A DNA stretch of 64,000 nt from Caldalkalibacillus salinus (GCF_016745835.1 NZ_JAERVL010000020.1:25273-89272), one strand, 5' to 3'. Counted from the first letter of the stretch, positions 27,504-37,328 are shown. The notes: a model not told the origin generated them from the letters alone. Numbers and translations are program-made.

Positions 27504-28866
27504 ATTTGCTCAACACAGCTTTATTCGGAGTTGGTGAAAAGAAAGCGGCGCAAGCCCCTAGTAAAGGAAAAAGGGTCATCAAGAGGATGATTTCGCTATA
27601 CCCCCCAAACATATCGTAAGCCAATCCAAACGGTAGAGGACCAAAAGCAGAACCAATAACCGTCACAGTCATAGCGATTCCTTTAATACTCCCTAAATGT
27701 TCACGTCCGAAATAATTAGGCCAAATAATCCCTAAGCAAATCACTTCAAATCCTCCCACAAGACCACGGATCACACCAAATAAAACAGCCATTCCAAATG
27801 TGTTAACTTGTAACAGGACTAACATGGCCACCGCTTGGCCAATAAAGGTGAGGGCTAACACCCAATGTACTTTGATCCGTTCCACAACAAATCCAGCAAT
27901 AAACGTGACAGGAAAGGCGACCACGGCCATTAAACTCAATATATAGGAGGCCATCATATTGTTCATGCCATTTTCACCTAGTATAAAGGTAATATGAAAG
28001 ACGATTCCGGTGTTCACCATCGAGGGGATTCCAACACAGAACAGGATAAACCAGAACACCCTTGTTCTCATGGCCTCATTTAACTTCCAAGAGATTTCCT
28101 TTTTTGTACTTTTATTTTCTCCACTGTGCCTCTTATCGGTTTGGTCAGACTGGCTGACTTTATCTTGTTCACTTTTGTTTTTTTGCCCGTCTGGAAGCAG
28201 TCCTACCTGTTCTGGCTTATTCCTAATTAAAAAGAATGCGAGTGGAACATAAAAACAGGCGAGTATGATGCCCCAAATCTGCCATGTCATAGACCACCCA
28301 TAGGATTCGATCAACCAAGCATTTAATGGAGGTAAGCTAGATGATCCGACAAAACCGCCAAGGGCCATAAGACTGAGTGCTCTTCCCCTTTGTTTGACAA
28401 ACCATTGGGGAACCAAAGTCCCAGGTATTAATGTCATAGAGCCCTGACCGAACAAACGTAACATGAAAAAGCCGATAAATAGCATAGTGGCACCAGCTAT
28501 AAAACTATTTAAAAAACAAGCAAATGCAAGCAACATACCGATGGTCACACTCATCTTTCTCTGACCAAAACGATCCACAAACTTGCCCACGAAAAAAAAG
28601 AATAATCCAGCGACCAGGGTAGCAATGGAGTACATGGAGGCTATCAATGACTGACTCCAACCAAAATCTCTAACGTAAGACTCAATAAAAATTGAGACGG
28701 TGTAGGTTTGTCCAGGACCGGAAAAAAACATACCTAGCGCCCCCATAAAAACGATGATCCAGCCATAGAAGAATGGGGGATTAAAAGGAAGTTTTGGAGA
28801 GGATAATGACTTCTGTCGTTCCTCTTCGCTTATAGCAACCTCCCGTTGTTCTGAATTCAGTTTCAT
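27502..28866 (-). CDS. MFS transporter, OFA/monocarboxylate type
   Basis: Major facilitator of about 454 residues with 12 spans and a long hydrophilic central loop (around residues 205-250, rich in Lys, Ser and Gln). N-terminal YGWIIVFMGALGMFFSGPGQTY and the DRFGQRKM loop resemble the oxalate/formate and monocarboxylate branch (YhjX/OFA-like). Substrate is unknown. ATG 28866 has AAGGAG nine bases before it. It is convergent with the cytochrome gene and divergent from the CheW-like gene. Confidence 0.83.
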   Translation of the reverse strand: MKLNSEQREVAISEEERQKSLSSPKLPFNPPFFYGWIIVFMGALGMFFSGPGQTYTVSIFIESYVRDFGWSQSLIASMYSIATLVAGLFFFFVGKFVDRFGQRKMSVTIGMLLAFACFLNSFIAGATMLFIGFFMLRLFGQGSMTLIPGTLVPQWFVKQRGRALSLMALGGFVGSSSLPPLNAWLIESYGWSMTWQIWGIILACFYVPLAFFLIRNKPEQVGLLPDGQKNKSEQDKVSQSDQTDKRHSGENKSTKKEISWKLNEAMRTRVFWFILFCVGIPSMVNTGIVFHITFILGENGMNNMMASYILSLMAVVAFPVTFIAGFVVERIKVHWVLALTFIGQAVAMLVLLQVNTFGMAVLFGVIRGLVGGFEVICLGIIWPNYFGREHLGSIKGIAMTVTVIGSAFGPLPFGLAYDMFGGYSEIILLMTLFPLLGACAAFFSPTPNKAVLSK

Positions 28867-29006
28867 CTGCAAGAGCTCCTTTTATTGTGTTTAGAATAAT
28901 TAAAGCGATTAACAATAGATCTCTTTATTCTATCATATCCTCCGACATTTGAATTGAGGTCCGTGGAACCATATTTTCATAAAGGATTTTAGAAAAAAAT
29001 GTCGAA

Positions 29007-29020
29007 AGTTGTATACAACT
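29007..29020. promoter_or_regulatory. Perfect 14-bp palindrome, candidate operator
   Basis: AGTTGTATACAACT is a perfect inverted repeat in the short divergent region between the MFS gene and the CheW-like gene, 20 bp before the latter's ribosome site. Its core TTGTATACAA resembles operators of GntR-family repressors, but no such regulator is encoded nearby. Confidence 0.45.
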
Positions 29021-29054
29021 CATTCTCTAAATGAAGCATAGGAGGAATATGATC

Positions 29055-29516
29055 ATGAGTGAAAAAGGTAAAAAGGTGATTGCCTTTCGTTTAGGAAAAG
29101 AGGAGTTTGCGTTATCGCTCCTACAAGTCCTTTCAATAGAACGTGTGAATGAAATATCTAGGATACCTAGGCTACCAGAGCAAGTTCGTGGCGTGAGTGA
29201 ATTACGTGGTGAAGTCACGCCTGTCATGGATATGCGCTCTTTTATGGATGTGCCTCATTATAAAGATGACGAGGCAAACAGGATTCTTGTGATTAATTTC
29301 GAAGGCACGAAGCTCGGTCTATTAGTAGACGAAGCAAAGGATGTTCTCACTGTTCAACCGGATGATTATGAGGAACTCGAACTGACTGATGAGGAAGCTC
29401 GGATTTATGAAGTGGCTAAAGTGGATGATCGCAAACTATTTATTATAAAGGACCTTACGTTGTTCTTAACGGAGTTAGACATGGACGCGATTGAACGATT
29501 GAGAGAAGTGGTGTAG
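29055..29516 (+). CDS. CheW-like domain protein (orphan)
   Basis: A 153-residue single CheW domain: KKVIAFRLGKEEFALSL at the start, RGVSELRGEVTPVMDMR in the middle and VEEVxxV-like LLVDEAKDVLTV further on. CheW couples chemoreceptors to CheA, and the glycine- and hydrophobic-rich core is intact. There is no chemotaxis gene around it. ATG 29055 with AGGAGG nine bases upstream is preferred over ATG 29031 and 29049. It is a single-gene unit with a hairpin 70 bp downstream. Confidence 0.88.
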   Translation: MSEKGKKVIAFRLGKEEFALSLLQVLSIERVNEISRIPRLPEQVRGVSELRGEVTPVMDMRSFMDVPHYKDDEANRILVINFEGTKLGLLVDEAKDVLTVQPDDYEELELTDEEARIYEVAKVDDRKLFIIKDLTLFLTELDMDAIERLREVV

Positions 29517-29585
29517 CCTCTAGCTGGGTAAACACCTAGCATGACAAACCTGATATCAGCGCTACAATTTAGTTTTGTATGACAA

Positions 29586-29614
29586 ATAAGCACCTGTGGC
29601 TCACAGGTGCTTAT
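29586..29614. terminator. Strong hairpin after the CheW-like gene
   Basis: Perfect 13-bp stem ATAAGCACCTGTG/CACAGGTGCTTAT with a 3-nt loop between convergent genes. Neither side carries a good T-run, so it is an unusual or non-classical terminator, perhaps an RNA-stabilising hairpin. Confidence 0.55.
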
Positions 29615-29669
29615 ACGCTTCTTATGCAGATCTTCTATACAGAGGTTGCACCGCATCCTCCGCGTTCTC

Positions 29670-30233
29670 CTATTCAAAAGGGTACTCATATATGTCTTCA
29701 TAACGCTTGAGATAGTAAAGCACACGCGCTGCATAATGTCTTGTTTCCCCAAATGGAATTTGATCTAGGCGGTACTCGGACCCATCCCAAATGCCATCAT
29801 CTAGCCAACGATCGACATGGCCTTGCCCCGCATTATAAGCCGCTACGGCTTTTACCATATCGCCATCATATTTTTCTAAAAGATAAGAGATATACCAAGT
29901 GCCTAACAGTATGTTAGACCTCGCATTGAGACGATACGCTTCAGGGGATTTGTTAAGACCGCTTTCTTCATTTGCCCAATCAGCTGTATCAGGCATTAAC
30001 TGCATAAGGCCTGTCGCTCCCTTCGAGGATAAACGGTCTTGCCTGAAATTACTCTCCGTTTGAACAATAGCGAGGACGAGATACGGATTAACATCAAAAT
30101 ACTCTGCTGCCTCCTGTACTTCTTCTTGATAGGCGATTGGATACATCGTTTTCCAAAAGAAATCGGAATTTAATATTAAGAATAGCATAAATAGCGATAT
30201 GATATAGATCCATTGTTTACGATTTAGTCTCAT
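29670..30233 (-). CDS. Membrane-anchored lytic transglycosylase (SLT family)
   Basis: Peptidoglycan-cleaving enzyme of 187 residues. An N-terminal membrane anchor (about residues 8-24) precedes an SLT domain with catalytic Glu in IVQTESNFRQD, SSKGATGLMQLMPDTA and AAYNAGQGHVDRW, all diagnostic. It acts outside the cell on glycan strands. Its first codons overlap the end of coaE by 17 bp, an arrangement common next to coaE in Bacillaceae. Confidence 0.92.
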   Translation of the reverse strand: MRLNRKQWIYIISLFMLFLILNSDFFWKTMYPIAYQEEVQEAAEYFDVNPYLVLAIVQTESNFRQDRLSSKGATGLMQLMPDTADWANEESGLNKSPEAYRLNARSNILLGTWYISYLLEKYDGDMVKAVAAYNAGQGHVDRWLDDGIWDGSEYRLDQIPFGETRHYAARVLYYLKRYEDIYEYPFE

Positions 30234-30831
30234 CGTTGTTCACGTATCCCCACGTCTGTAATATTTTTAAAAGCTGTGTTTTTGTTTCCTCTCTGGTGCC
30301 ACTATTATCTATGTAAGCATGTCCTTTGTCCTTTTTTTCCTCAATAGACATTTGACTTTCCATTTTTGCTAAGGCTGTATGCTCATCTATCTCATCACGT
30401 TGCATAAGTCTTTGCTTCTGAATGTCCTCAGGCACATATACTACTAGAATCTTTTCTACCAAGTAGGTAAGTTCACTTTCAAATAAAAGGGGGATGTCTA
30501 AAACAATCAAGTCTTCGTCCCTCTCTTGGGCTTGTCGCTTTCGTTCGGTCATTCGTTCACGTATGGCTGGATGGATAATCCCATTTAGAGCTGAGCGTTT
30601 TTGGGCATCATGAAAGATCATACTTCCCAACTTTTCTCGGTCCAAATGGCCATTACGTTGTATGACTTCTATACCAAACTGGTCTACGATGGCTTCTAAA
30701 GTCGGCTCCCCAGGTTTCACCACTTCTCTGGCAATTTGGTCAGCGTCTATCACAACGGCCCCGAGTTCGCTTAACATACTCGAGACCGTTGATTTACCAC
30801 TTGCAATTCCGCCTGTCAATCCAATGACCAT
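30217..30831 (-). CDS. coaE: Dephospho-CoA kinase
   Basis: Last step of coenzyme A synthesis, ATP plus dephospho-CoA, 204 residues. P-loop GLTGGIASGKST at the N-terminus, VIDADQIAREVV and LDIPLLFES follow as in the family. ATG 30831 is preferred (GGAGG six bases upstream); ATG 30837 abuts the ribosome site. It belongs to the polA-mutM-ytaF-coaE cluster. Confidence 0.96.
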   Translation of the reverse strand: MVIGLTGGIASGKSTVSSMLSELGAVVIDADQIAREVVKPGEPTLEAIVDQFGIEVIQRNGHLDREKLGSMIFHDAQKRSALNGIIHPAIRERMTERKRQAQERDEDLIVLDIPLLFESELTYLVEKILVVYVPEDIQKQRLMQRDEIDEHTALAKMESQMSIEEKKDKGHAYIDNSGTREETKTQLLKILQTWGYVNNDETKS

Positions 30832-30843
30832 ACGCATCCTCCA

Positions 30844-31530
30844 TCAAAAAATCTTAATTAGTCCAAATAGTATGAGTATCACACCTGGAATGTAGCTGAG
30901 TTTAGCCATCCATTCCCTCGTTGAAAAAGCGGCACCTACCCTTAAACCAAGGTATACAAATGAGCTACTCATTGTGGCCATAATCAAAGCTGTGGCCAAA
31001 GGGGAATAGCCTAGTAAAGCAGCACCGATGCCTGCACCGAAAGCGTCTAAACTCAAAGCGATGCCTAAGACGAAGGCTTCTACCCCAGAAATTACGCCAG
31101 AACGATCAATATCGGCCATCATCGGTTTTCGAAGCACATGAATCACAATACCGAGCTTTTTAATTTCAATCGTCCATACTTTACTGACTTCTTGTGCTAC
31201 AGTAGCTTCATTGTTGCCAGAATGATCTTTAGCATCAGACCGAGCATCAGTAGATTCTTTACTCGGTTTAGATATATTATACAGCGCCCATATGCCAATC
31301 ATCACTAAAATGAATCCACCGATCATCTCTGCTACTTGTGGAGAGATCATATAGCTCATCCCTTGCCCCATAGCCATCGCAAGAACGATCGATGTGCCGG
31401 AGCAAATAGCAATAATGAATATAGATTTTAGCGGAATGGTCACTCTTCTTAACCCATATGTGATGCCGACGCCAAAGCTATCTAGGCTAACGGCGAACGA
31501 TAACACGAGTAAGGAAGCGATTTGTATCAC
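30844..31530 (-). CDS. ytaF: Sporulation membrane protein YtaF (MntP-like family)
   Basis: Six-span membrane protein of 228 residues with two internally similar halves: SFAVSLDSFGVGITYGLR near the start and LGIALSLDAFGAGIGAALLG in the second half. The repeated SLD-F-G motif is that of the MntP/YtaF group; a central hydrophilic loop (about 95-125) is variable. GTG start at 31530. Position between mutM and coaE matches B. subtilis ytaF. Transported ion, if any, is unknown. Confidence 0.9.
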   Translation of the reverse strand: MIQIASLLVLSFAVSLDSFGVGITYGLRRVTIPLKSIFIIAICSGTSIVLAMAMGQGMSYMISPQVAEMIGGFILVMIGIWALYNISKPSKESTDARSDAKDHSGNNEATVAQEVSKVWTIEIKKLGIVIHVLRKPMMADIDRSGVISGVEAFVLGIALSLDAFGAGIGAALLGYSPLATALIMATMSSSFVYLGLRVGAAFSTREWMAKLSYIPGVILILFGLIKIF

Positions 31531-31662
31531 TTACGGTTCCTCCTCCACATCTGATCAGAGCTTTTCTCTACTCTTCTTTTATGATATGGGCGAAGGACTA
31601 TATTGTGACTTACATATTATCCTTTCATCTTTGGCTTTGAGTCACTGCGACCTACCCTGACG

Positions 31663-32505
31663 CTATAAACGCTGGCAGTTTGGGCAGTAGTGTGTCGAGC
31701 GTCCCCCCACAATGATTCTTTCAATAGGGGTTCCACAATTGAAGCAAGGTTCTCCTTTCCTAGCGTATAGCTTAAGCATACGTTTGAATTCACCCTTGAC
31801 GCCTTCACCGTAAGTAAAATCTCTAAAGCTATTGCCACCTAATGTGATGGAATGTTGTATGACCTCTAATATACGACGGTAAATGCCTTCTTGTTCTCTT
31901 GGGGTTAAGGTATGCGATAACCGCTGAGGATGAACCCCCTGTTCGCCATCAAACCAGAGGACTTCATCACATATATAATTGCCTAAACCAGTAAAGACAG
32001 ACTGATCAAGTAACAAGGCTTTTATGTGGCGCTTTCTAGAGCTTAATCGTTCCTGTAAAGCTTCTAAAGTAAAAGCGTCTGACAATGGGTCAATCCCCGC
32101 ATGATATAGTCCCTTAATCTGCTGATACTCACCCTTAGGAACGAGGAAAATATCGCCAAACTTGCGTACGTCAATGTATGCTAGTCCCTCTTCCTCTTTT
32201 TCTAAGTGAAAAAAAAGGTGAAGATGTTTTTGCTCTCTTTCCTCTGGCTTAATCATCTGAAACTTTCCCGTCATGCGAAAATGTACAACGAGCTCATAAT
32301 GCTCGCCGACTTCTATACGTAAATATTTACCCGTTCGTCTGATACGTCCAAATGTCTGACCTTTTATCAGCGTTTTAAACTCTTCTTTGTCATCGGGGTA
32401 ATTAATGATACGCGGCCAGTAAATATCACAATCTGTAATCGTTTTGCCCTCAATTTCTGGGGCTAGTGTTCTGGCTACAACTTCAACTTCTGGTAACTCT
32501 GGCAC
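31663..32505 (-). CDS. mutM: Formamidopyrimidine-DNA glycosylase MutM/Fpg
   Basis: Base-excision repair glycosylase/AP lyase for 8-oxoguanine, 280 residues. It begins PELPEVEVVAR with catalytic Pro2 and Glu3, has the H2TH region (FTGLGNYICDEVLW) and ends in a zinc finger CFNCG-CPNC. Starts with GTG at 32505, AGAAGGG upstream. It directly follows polA. Confidence 0.97.
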   Translation of the reverse strand: MPELPEVEVVARTLAPEIEGKTITDCDIYWPRIINYPDDKEEFKTLIKGQTFGRIRRTGKYLRIEVGEHYELVVHFRMTGKFQMIKPEEREQKHLHLFFHLEKEEEGLAYIDVRKFGDIFLVPKGEYQQIKGLYHAGIDPLSDAFTLEALQERLSSRKRHIKALLLDQSVFTGLGNYICDEVLWFDGEQGVHPQRLSHTLTPREQEGIYRRILEVIQHSITLGGNSFRDFTYGEGVKGEFKRMLKLYARKGEPCFNCGTPIERIIVGGRSTHYCPNCQRL

Positions 32506-32523
32506 TGTATTTCTTCCCTTCTG

Positions 32524-35166
32524 TTATTTAGCGTCATACCATGTGTTTCCAACACTGACGTCCACTTTTAACGGTACACTTAAAGACATGGCAGATTCCA
32601 TGACCTCAGTGACGAGTGCCTTCATCTGCTCCTCTTCCTCTTTCGGTACGTCAAAGATCAGTTCATCGTGAACTTGTAGGAGTAATTTTGATTTGAGATT
32701 GTTTTCTTTCAACTGTTGGTCCATATGAACCATCGCCTTTTTAATGATGTCGGCTGCTGTGCCTTGGATGGGTGTATTCATGGCCGTTCTTTCTGCAAAA
32801 CTACGCCTATTGAAATTACGGTTATTAATTTCGGGTAGGTATCGTCTACGGTGTAACAACGTGGTCACATACCCGTCTTTCTTCGCTTGTTGCACGACGT
32901 CTTCCATAAACTGTTTAACGCCTGGATATGATTCGAAGTATCGGTCAATGAATTGTCCTGCTTCTTTTCTCGTGATGTTGAGGTTTTGAGAGAGGCCATA
33001 ATCACTGATACCGTATACGATACCGAAATTGACAGCTTTAGCTGTTCTACGCATAAGGGATGTGACTTCATCTTCACTCACATGGAAGACATCAACGGCC
33101 GTTTTCGTGTGAATATCCATTTCTTCGTTGAACGCTTTGATCAATTCATTATCTCCACAAATGTGGGCTAGAACCCGTAATTCTATCTGTGAATAGTCTG
33201 CTGCAAGAATCACGGCATTGTCACGGGTTGGGACGAAGGCCTTTCTTATTTTTCTCCCTTCCTCTAAACGTATTGGTATATTTTGTAAGTTAGGATCGGT
33301 AGAACTGAGTCGGCCCGTCGCGGCAATCGTTTGTTGGAAATTGGTGTGCACTTTTTTCGTGTCTTCATGGACCACTTTTAGTAATCCTTCAATATAGGTA
33401 GAGTGTAACTTCCCTAGCTGACGATAATGAAGGATCTTGCCCACAATTTCGTGTTGAGGTTCGAGCTTCTCTAACACATCAGCATTGGTGGAGTATCCGG
33501 TTTTTGTTTTCTTAATGACCGGCAAGTTCAACTTTTCGAACAAAACCTCTCCTAATTGCTTAGGTGAGTTGATGTTAAACGTGGTACCAGCTAAATCATA
33601 AATCTCTTTCGTTAAGCCTTCCAGACGCTCCTGTAGTTCTGTTTCCATCTGGTGGAGGGTATCAATATCGACACTGATTCCCTCATACTCCATCTGACCC
33701 AACACTTGACTGAGGGGCAACTCCAAGTCCTTTAGCAGCGATGATAGCTCGTGTTCCTCTAACTTAGCAGCTAAATGATCCTTAGCACGGTAAACAGCTT
33801 CTGCTTTATTAGACACGTGTTGCGTCAACGTATCACCTTGTTCCGGTTGCTGGCGCTTGGCCCCTTTTCCATAAAATTGTTCGTCACTATTAATCGTGAT
33901 ATTACCGTAGGCTTTTGCGATTGTTTGAATGTTGTAGCCTGAGTCCGACGGGTTGAGTAAATAGGAAGCCAGGAAAGGATCAAACGTGACCCCTTGTAGG
34001 TCTATATTTTTCCACTTAAGGGCAACTTGTGTCCGTTTTGCATGATAAACCCACTTCTCTTGGTCAGGATTTTCTAACCAAGCCTTGAACGTTGGATTGT
34101 TTACCACTTCGGGGGTAAGGTAGAAATGACCTTTTTCATTACGGATGGCATACCCATAGATGGGCGCTTGATGATACTGGTCGTCCCAAATTTCGACGTG
34201 CAAAGCTGCTGGTGACACTAGGGCGTTGTCCAACTGGTCTTGTTCCTGTTCTGTGATGGTGATGATATCATATTCTTCTAGATCTTCTTCTTCCTCAACT
34301 GTTCCTCCAACTCGTTCAAGTATAGAGTTAAACTCCAATTCCTTGAACAAAGGAACCACTTTTTCGACATCATAACCGTCATACTTTGCTTGTTCAATAT
34401 TGACTTCTAACGGGGCTTCCCTGAGTATGGTAGCTAAATCCTTACTCATAAAAGCATCATCTTTATGGTTCGTTAGGTTTTCTTTTAATTTCTTCCCGGA
34501 CACCCCATCTAAATGTTCGTAGACATTCTCAACCGTTTCAAATTGATGGAGTAGTTTTAGCGCCGTTTTCTCACCTACCCCAGGAACGCCAGGGATGTTA
34601 TCTGAGGCATCACCCATCAACCCCTTAAGGTCAACAATTTGGTTGGGTTTCAGTTCATACTTATTGTACAGGGCCTCTAAATCGTAGTATTCCACTTCAC
34701 TAATCCCTTTTCTGGTCAGTGCCACATGGGTGTGCTCCGATACGAGTTGGAGCATATCCTTATCTCCAGTAAACACTTTTGTGGTGAGGCCCTGAGTATC
34801 CGCTTGTTTCGTTAGCGTCCCAATAATATCATCCGCTTCATAGCCTTCTAATTCGTAACGTTCAATTGAAAACGCATCTAAGAGCTCACGGATGATCGGA
34901 AACTGCTCAGATAGCTCATTAGGGGATTTTTGGCGTTTGCCCTTGTACGCTTTGTAATCAGTATGTCTGAACGTGACTTTTCCTGCATCAAATGCGACGA
35001 GGATATGTGTAGGCTTTTCTTCTTCTAATATTCTTAAAAGCATTGTTGTAAAGCCGTAAACAGCATTGGTGTATACGCCTTTTTCGCTGCTTAACAGTGG
35101 CAAAGCATAAAAAGCTCGACTGGCAATACTATTACCGTCGATCAGTATCAATTTATTATTGGACAT
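32524..35166 (-). CDS. polA: DNA polymerase I
   Basis: 880 residues, standard size. The N-terminal 5'-3' exonuclease (LIDGNSIASRAFYAL, GYEADDIIGTL, GDKDMLQL) is followed by a degenerate 3'-5' exonuclease domain in which the usual DxE carboxylates are not conserved (LHVEIWDD), as in other Bacillus Pol I. The polymerase domain has motif A DYSQIELRVLAH, motif B RRTAKAVNFGIVYG and motif C LQVHDELIFD. It fills gaps in repair and Okazaki processing. First gene of polA-mutM-ytaF-coaE. Confidence 0.98.
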   Translation of the reverse strand: MSNNKLILIDGNSIASRAFYALPLLSSEKGVYTNAVYGFTTMLLRILEEEKPTHILVAFDAGKVTFRHTDYKAYKGKRQKSPNELSEQFPIIRELLDAFSIERYELEGYEADDIIGTLTKQADTQGLTTKVFTGDKDMLQLVSEHTHVALTRKGISEVEYYDLEALYNKYELKPNQIVDLKGLMGDASDNIPGVPGVGEKTALKLLHQFETVENVYEHLDGVSGKKLKENLTNHKDDAFMSKDLATILREAPLEVNIEQAKYDGYDVEKVVPLFKELEFNSILERVGGTVEEEEDLEEYDIITITEQEQDQLDNALVSPAALHVEIWDDQYHQAPIYGYAIRNEKGHFYLTPEVVNNPTFKAWLENPDQEKWVYHAKRTQVALKWKNIDLQGVTFDPFLASYLLNPSDSGYNIQTIAKAYGNITINSDEQFYGKGAKRQQPEQGDTLTQHVSNKAEAVYRAKDHLAAKLEEHELSSLLKDLELPLSQVLGQMEYEGISVDIDTLHQMETELQERLEGLTKEIYDLAGTTFNINSPKQLGEVLFEKLNLPVIKKTKTGYSTNADVLEKLEPQHEIVGKILHYRQLGKLHSTYIEGLLKVVHEDTKKVHTNFQQTIAATGRLSSTDPNLQNIPIRLEEGRKIRKAFVPTRDNAVILAADYSQIELRVLAHICGDNELIKAFNEEMDIHTKTAVDVFHVSEDEVTSLMRRTAKAVNFGIVYGISDYGLSQNLNITRKEAGQFIDRYFESYPGVKQFMEDVVQQAKKDGYVTTLLHRRRYLPEINNRNFNRRSFAERTAMNTPIQGTAADIIKKAMVHMDQQLKENNLKSKLLLQVHDELIFDVPKEEEEQMKALVTEVMESAMSLSVPLKVDVSVGNTWYDAK

Positions 35167-35210
35167 ATTCTCACCTATCCTGGTTATTGGGTTATCATTT
35201 ACTTACTAAC

Positions 35211-35219
35211 ATTATACCA
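35211..35219 (-). promoter_or_regulatory. Extended -10 promoter element of polA
   Basis: Minus-strand TGGTATAAT lies 45-53 bp before the polA start. The -35 region (TTTTGT at 17 bp) is weak, so recognition would rely on the TGn extension. Confidence 0.5.
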
Positions 35220-35381
35220 ACTAGAGGGGCCGAACAAAAGTACGAGAGGAAAGTTGTCCTAACAAAGAAGAAGTTCTTCTACAATCTGAAACACCTCTTT
35301 GTCGTGAGAGGTCATCGCTCTTCTCACTACTAAATTTAATCATGTGACCTAATGAATGGGATAACCATTTTTTTTATTTTA

Positions 35382-35423
35382 TAGAAAAACATCATACCTT
35401 TTCATAGGGAAAAAGTATGATGT
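35382..35423 (-). terminator. Terminator of the ars operon
   Basis: Stem ACATCATAC-C-TTTTC/GAAAA-A-GTATGATGT with one internal mismatch, followed on the minus strand by TTTTCTATAAAATAAAA. It lies about 25 bp after arsC. Confidence 0.75.
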
Positions 35424-35445
35424 ATGGGTGATTGTCATTTTGTTA

Positions 35446-35868
35446 TTATTCTCCTTCACGTACAAATGCTTCGATGCGGCCCTTGATTTGATCTCGAACG
35501 GCGCGAAATTTGGCCATGACTTCTTCTTCCGACCCTTGTGCTTGGGCTGGATCATCAAAGCCCCAGTGCCAACGCTTAGCCTTAGGGTTATTTACCGCCG
35601 GGCAATGTTCGTCTGCATGACCACAAAGTGTAATGATATAATCCGCCTCTTGTAATGTTTGCTGTTCAATCACATCTGAAGTCTGGTCCGTGATATCAAC
35701 ATCAGCTTCTTTCATGACTTGTACAGCTCGAGGGTTAAGCCCATGTGCTTCTAAACCCGCCGACTTAACCTCGTATTTGTTCCCACCTACTGCTTCTAGA
35801 AAGCCGTGAGCCATTTGACTACGGCATGAATTACCCGTACACAAGAAATAAACGAGCGGTTTTGACAT
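35446..35868 (-). CDS. arsC: Thioredoxin-coupled arsenate reductase
   Basis: Low-molecular-weight phosphatase-fold enzyme of 140 residues that reduces arsenate to arsenite. The three catalytic cysteines are at residues 10, 82 and 89 (CTGNSCRS and CGHADEHC), identical in position to B. subtilis ArsC, which uses thioredoxin. WGFDDPA is also conserved. ATG 35868 with AAAGGAA nine bases upstream is preferred over TTG 35877. Last gene of arsR-arsB-arsC. Confidence 0.96.
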   Translation of the reverse strand: MSKPLVYFLCTGNSCRSQMAHGFLEAVGGNKYEVKSAGLEAHGLNPRAVQVMKEADVDITDQTSDVIEQQTLQEADYIITLCGHADEHCPAVNNPKAKRWHWGFDDPAQAQGSEEEVMAKFRAVRDQIKGRIEAFVREGE

Positions 35869-35967
35869 CTTTATCAATTCCTTTCCTTGGAGATGTTAGT
35901 ATTATGATTCCTAAAGTTAAATGATTTTGGTTTCCTCTTCTTTTATTACCTTTAATCATACACAGCA

Positions 35968-36033
35968 GCATCAACCGATGATGAGCAACCCTTTACCATA
36001 CGTAGCAGCTGCATCAACCGATGATGAGCAACC
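35968..36033. repeat. Direct repeat duplicating the arsB 3' end
   Basis: An identical 23-bp sequence occurs at 35968-35990 and 36011-36033, 43 bp apart. The right copy contains the last codons and stop of arsB; the left lies in the arsB-arsC gap. It looks like a small tandem duplication. Confidence 0.85.
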
Positions 36034-37306
36034 ATACATAAAGACCCATCAAGGTTACGATCAGGGTTGGCACCGTTAAGATCACACCGACTTTAAAGTA
36101 GTACCCCCATGTAATCTTAACCCCTTTCTGAGCGAGCACGTGTAGCCATAATAGTGTTGCTAATGACCCTATGGGTGTAATCTTTGGTCCTAAGTCAGAC
36201 CCGATCACGTTGGCGTAGATGAGTGCTTCTCTCACCATTCCTGTGGCCGTCGTCCCCTCAATCGCTAAAGCATTAATCATTACGGTTGGCATATTGTTCA
36301 TCACGGAGGAGAGAATAGCGGCAACAAATCCCATGACCATCGTAGCCGCAAATAACCCTTGGTCCGCGGCCACCTGCAGCCACTGACCTAACATTTCCGT
36401 TAATCCTACGTTATGCAAGCCGTAGACAACCACATACATACCGATGGAAAAGACAACGACAGCCCAAGGTGCACCCTTGACGACCTCTTTGACTTTCATG
36501 GCATCGCTGTTTCTAGCTGCCAGCATAAAAATAACAGCCACTGTACCCGCGACAACTGAAACAGGGAGATGGAAGGATTCAGTGATTAAGTAGCCGACGA
36601 GCAATATACCGAGAATATACCATGATAATTTAAACAATCGTTGATCTTTTATGGCCTCACGAGGCTGTTTAAGGTGTGATAGGCTGTACTCTTTGGGTAT
36701 CCCTTTACGGAAAAAGATATACAATACAGTTAAGCTTGCTGCTAGCGCAAAAAAGTTAGGAACAATCATGCGGGTTGCATACTCAATAAACCCAATGTCA
36801 AAAAAGTTGGCTGACACAATGTTAACGAGGTTACTCACAATTAAGGGAAGGGATGTTGTGTCTGCTATGAAACCACTGGCCATAACGAAGGGTATGACCA
36901 TTTGTTCCTTAAACTGTAAGGCTCGGACTTGGGCTAAAACAATAGGCGTTAAAATCAATGCCGCACCGTCATTGGCGAAGAAGGCAGCCACTAGCGCGCC
37001 TAATAATACAATGTAAACAAACATAAGGTTCCCGCTACCCTTGGCGAGACGAGCCATATGCAAGGCAGACCACTCAAATAGTCCAATACGGTCTAAGATA
37101 AGAGATATTAATATAATGGCAACAAACGCTAACGTAGCGTCCCAAACGATGCCGGTCACCGTAATCACATCTTGAAAAGTGACAACTCCCAATAAAAGGG
37201 CCAGCAGCGCACCTCCCATCGCAGACCAGCCTATGGAAAGATTCCTCGGTTGCCAAATAACAAACAACAAAGTGATTAAAAAAACGATTATTGCAATCGT
37301 AGTCAT
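36014..37306 (-). CDS. arsB: Arsenite efflux permease ArsB
   Basis: Membrane transporter of 430 residues with about 11-12 hydrophobic spans, ArsB/NhaD (ion transporter) superfamily. [21 protein letters not shown] and [21 protein letters not shown] are conserved paired motifs of ArsB. It expels arsenite formed by ArsC. AAGGAG precedes the ATG at 37306. It follows arsR by 22 bp. Confidence 0.93.
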   Translation of the reverse strand: MTTIAIIVFLITLLFVIWQPRNLSIGWSAMGGALLALLLGVVTFQDVITVTGIVWDATLAFVAIILISLILDRIGLFEWSALHMARLAKGSGNLMFVYIVLLGALVAAFFANDGAALILTPIVLAQVRALQFKEQMVIPFVMASGFIADTTSLPLIVSNLVNIVSANFFDIGFIEYATRMIVPNFFALAASLTVLYIFFRKGIPKEYSLSHLKQPREAIKDQRLFKLSWYILGILLVGYLITESFHLPVSVVAGTVAVIFMLAARNSDAMKVKEVVKGAPWAVVVFSIGMYVVVYGLHNVGLTEMLGQWLQVAADQGLFAATMVMGFVAAILSSVMNNMPTVMINALAIEGTTATGMVREALIYANVIGSDLGPKITPIGSLATLLWLHVLAQKGVKITWGYYFKVGVILTVPTLIVTLMGLYVWLLIIG

Positions 37307-37328
37307 ACCAGCACTCCTTATCTCACAA

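Noticed and set aside
32524..35166. Loss of proofreading in DNA polymerase I as a novelty
   Set aside because: Degenerate exonuclease residues are the normal state in Bacillus Pol I.
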